Shown here one piece after another: positions 4,527 through 5,059 of a stretch of DNA of 5,059 nucleotides. This DNA comes from Nostoc sp. CHAB 5715. Its GTDB lineage: Bacteria > Cyanobacteriota > Cyanobacteriia > Cyanobacteriales > Nostocaceae. The position numbers were made by a program, and so were the translations under genes. The stretch is taken from positions 1 to 5,059 of the forward strand of contig NZ_JAIVFR010000560.1 of NCBI RefSeq assembly GCF_020829685.1, in the 5' to 3' direction. How positions within the stretch are numbered: position 1 is the first letter of the stretch; every line of letters begins with the position of its first letter. The notes below the pieces were generated by a model, which had not been told where the DNA came from, made no database searches, and saw nothing but the letters and a program-made list of their open reading frames with translations.

Positions 4527-5059
4527 CTATTGATGGGAGGCGAGAAAAGCTTGGACTTGTGCATCTGTTGGTTGAGAAGCGATCGCACCTGGTTTAATGG
4601 TAGTCAGCGCTCCAACAGCACTGGCGTATGTAACAATACGTTTTGCTGTTTCAGCATCCCGCAAGCTGTGGATGCCATGCTGACTCAATTGGTGGATGAA
4701 TCCTGCTAAAAAGCTATCGCCTGCGCCAGTTGTATCAACTACGGGGATGGAAAATGCAGGTAATTTGCCTTCGTTCTCACCCAGACAGTAGCTGCAACCG
4801 TTTTCTCCATCTGTTACCAGCACCCCTTCAATTGAAGCTAGACGGTAAGTGATGGCTCCGGGATCTGCGGTTTCAAATAGCCATTGGGCTTCTTCTTTGG
4901 AGAGTTTGAGGAAATCGATTCGCTTAAATAATTCTGGAATTTTTTGATGAGCGATGTTTGGCTCGACCAAAAATACAGGACGCCAGTTCACATCCAGCAC
5001 AATCTTCAGATCGTAATGTTCTGCTAACTCTAGGGAGCGGTGAATTACCACTTCACTTT
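4527..5059 (-). CDS. PfkB-family carbohydrate kinase (fructokinase-like), N-terminus outside window
   Basis: The frame is open to the right edge and stops at 4527, so about 177 C-terminal residues are present and the start is missing. The GTG at 5051 is an internal valine codon, not the start. Visible features are IVLDVNWRPVF, FLKLSKEEAQWLF and VLVTDGENGC, then the PfkB signature DTTGAGDSFLAGF (4700-4736), whose GAGD aspartate is the catalytic base that activates the sugar hydroxyl. The LDVNWRPVF motif resembles the fructokinase-like branch found in cyanobacteria and plants. The substrate cannot be fixed without the N-terminal sugar-binding half. The enzyme would phosphorylate a sugar or nucleoside in the cytoplasm using ATP. 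A HIP1 site (4579-4586) lies near the 3' end. It shares strand with the downstream toxin-antitoxin pair but is separated from it by 131 bp and a stem-loop. Confidence 0.9.
   Translation of the reverse strand, partial: SEVVIHRSLELAEHYDLKIVLDVNWRPVFLVEPNIAHQKIPELFKRIDFLKLSKEEAQWLFETADPGAITYRLASIEGVLVTDGENGCSYCLGENEGKLPAFSIPVVDTTGAGDSFLAGFIHQLSQHGIHSLRDAETAKRIVTYASAVGALTTIKPGAIASQPTDAQVQAFLASHQ

Larger units (their letters stand above)
232..4586. repeat. Ten HIP1 octamers (GCGATCGC) across the window
   Basis: Copies lie at 232, 493, 1312, 1828, 2087, 2232, 2708, 3092, 3758 and 4579, in coding and non-coding DNA alike, about one per 500 bp. This enrichment is the well-known HIP1 signature of many cyanobacterial genomes and is the main basis for the assignment of the organism. 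Confidence 0.95.

Overview
The window looks like chromosomal DNA from a filamentous cyanobacterium of the Nostoc/Calothrix type. The main reason is the palindrome GCGATCGC (HIP1), which occurs ten times in 5.06 kb, where about 0.1 would be expected by chance. The many interspersed repeats and several of the protein sequences also fit. Genus and species cannot be fixed from this window.

Layout, left to right. Positions 1-1709 hold two minus-strand genes that probably form an operon: an RnfD/NqrB-like multispanning membrane protein, then a secreted DUF2330 protein that runs off the left edge. The membrane-protein gene appears to have been invaded twice by short repeats, once internally in frame and once at its 3' end. 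A short intergenic region with a long hairpin separates it from a divergent plus-strand gene (about 1997-2674) for a NodB/CE4 polysaccharide deacetylase. Positions 2675-3776 contain no credible gene. This 1.1 kb is packed with repeats: an 11-copy 21-bp tandem array, a MITE-like element with TA-flanked inverted ends nested inside an older hairpin repeat, and a 314-bp imperfect palindrome with four internal hairpins. Positions 3777-4395 hold a minus-strand toxin-antitoxin pair with an 8-nt overlap: a RelE/ParE-type toxin, and upstream of it an antitoxin-like protein with two tandem copies of the same motif. A good promoter candidate lies in front of the antitoxin. Positions 4527-5059 carry the C-terminal part of a PfkB-family sugar kinase whose start lies beyond the right edge.

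How the genes relate: the toxin and antitoxin form one functional unit. The RnfD-like and DUF2330 genes are probably co-transcribed and may act together at the membrane, but their role is unknown. The deacetylase and the kinase are ordinary single-gene neighbours. No complete new defence or catalytic system is visible. The most unusual material is the repeat architecture and the duplicated antitoxin.
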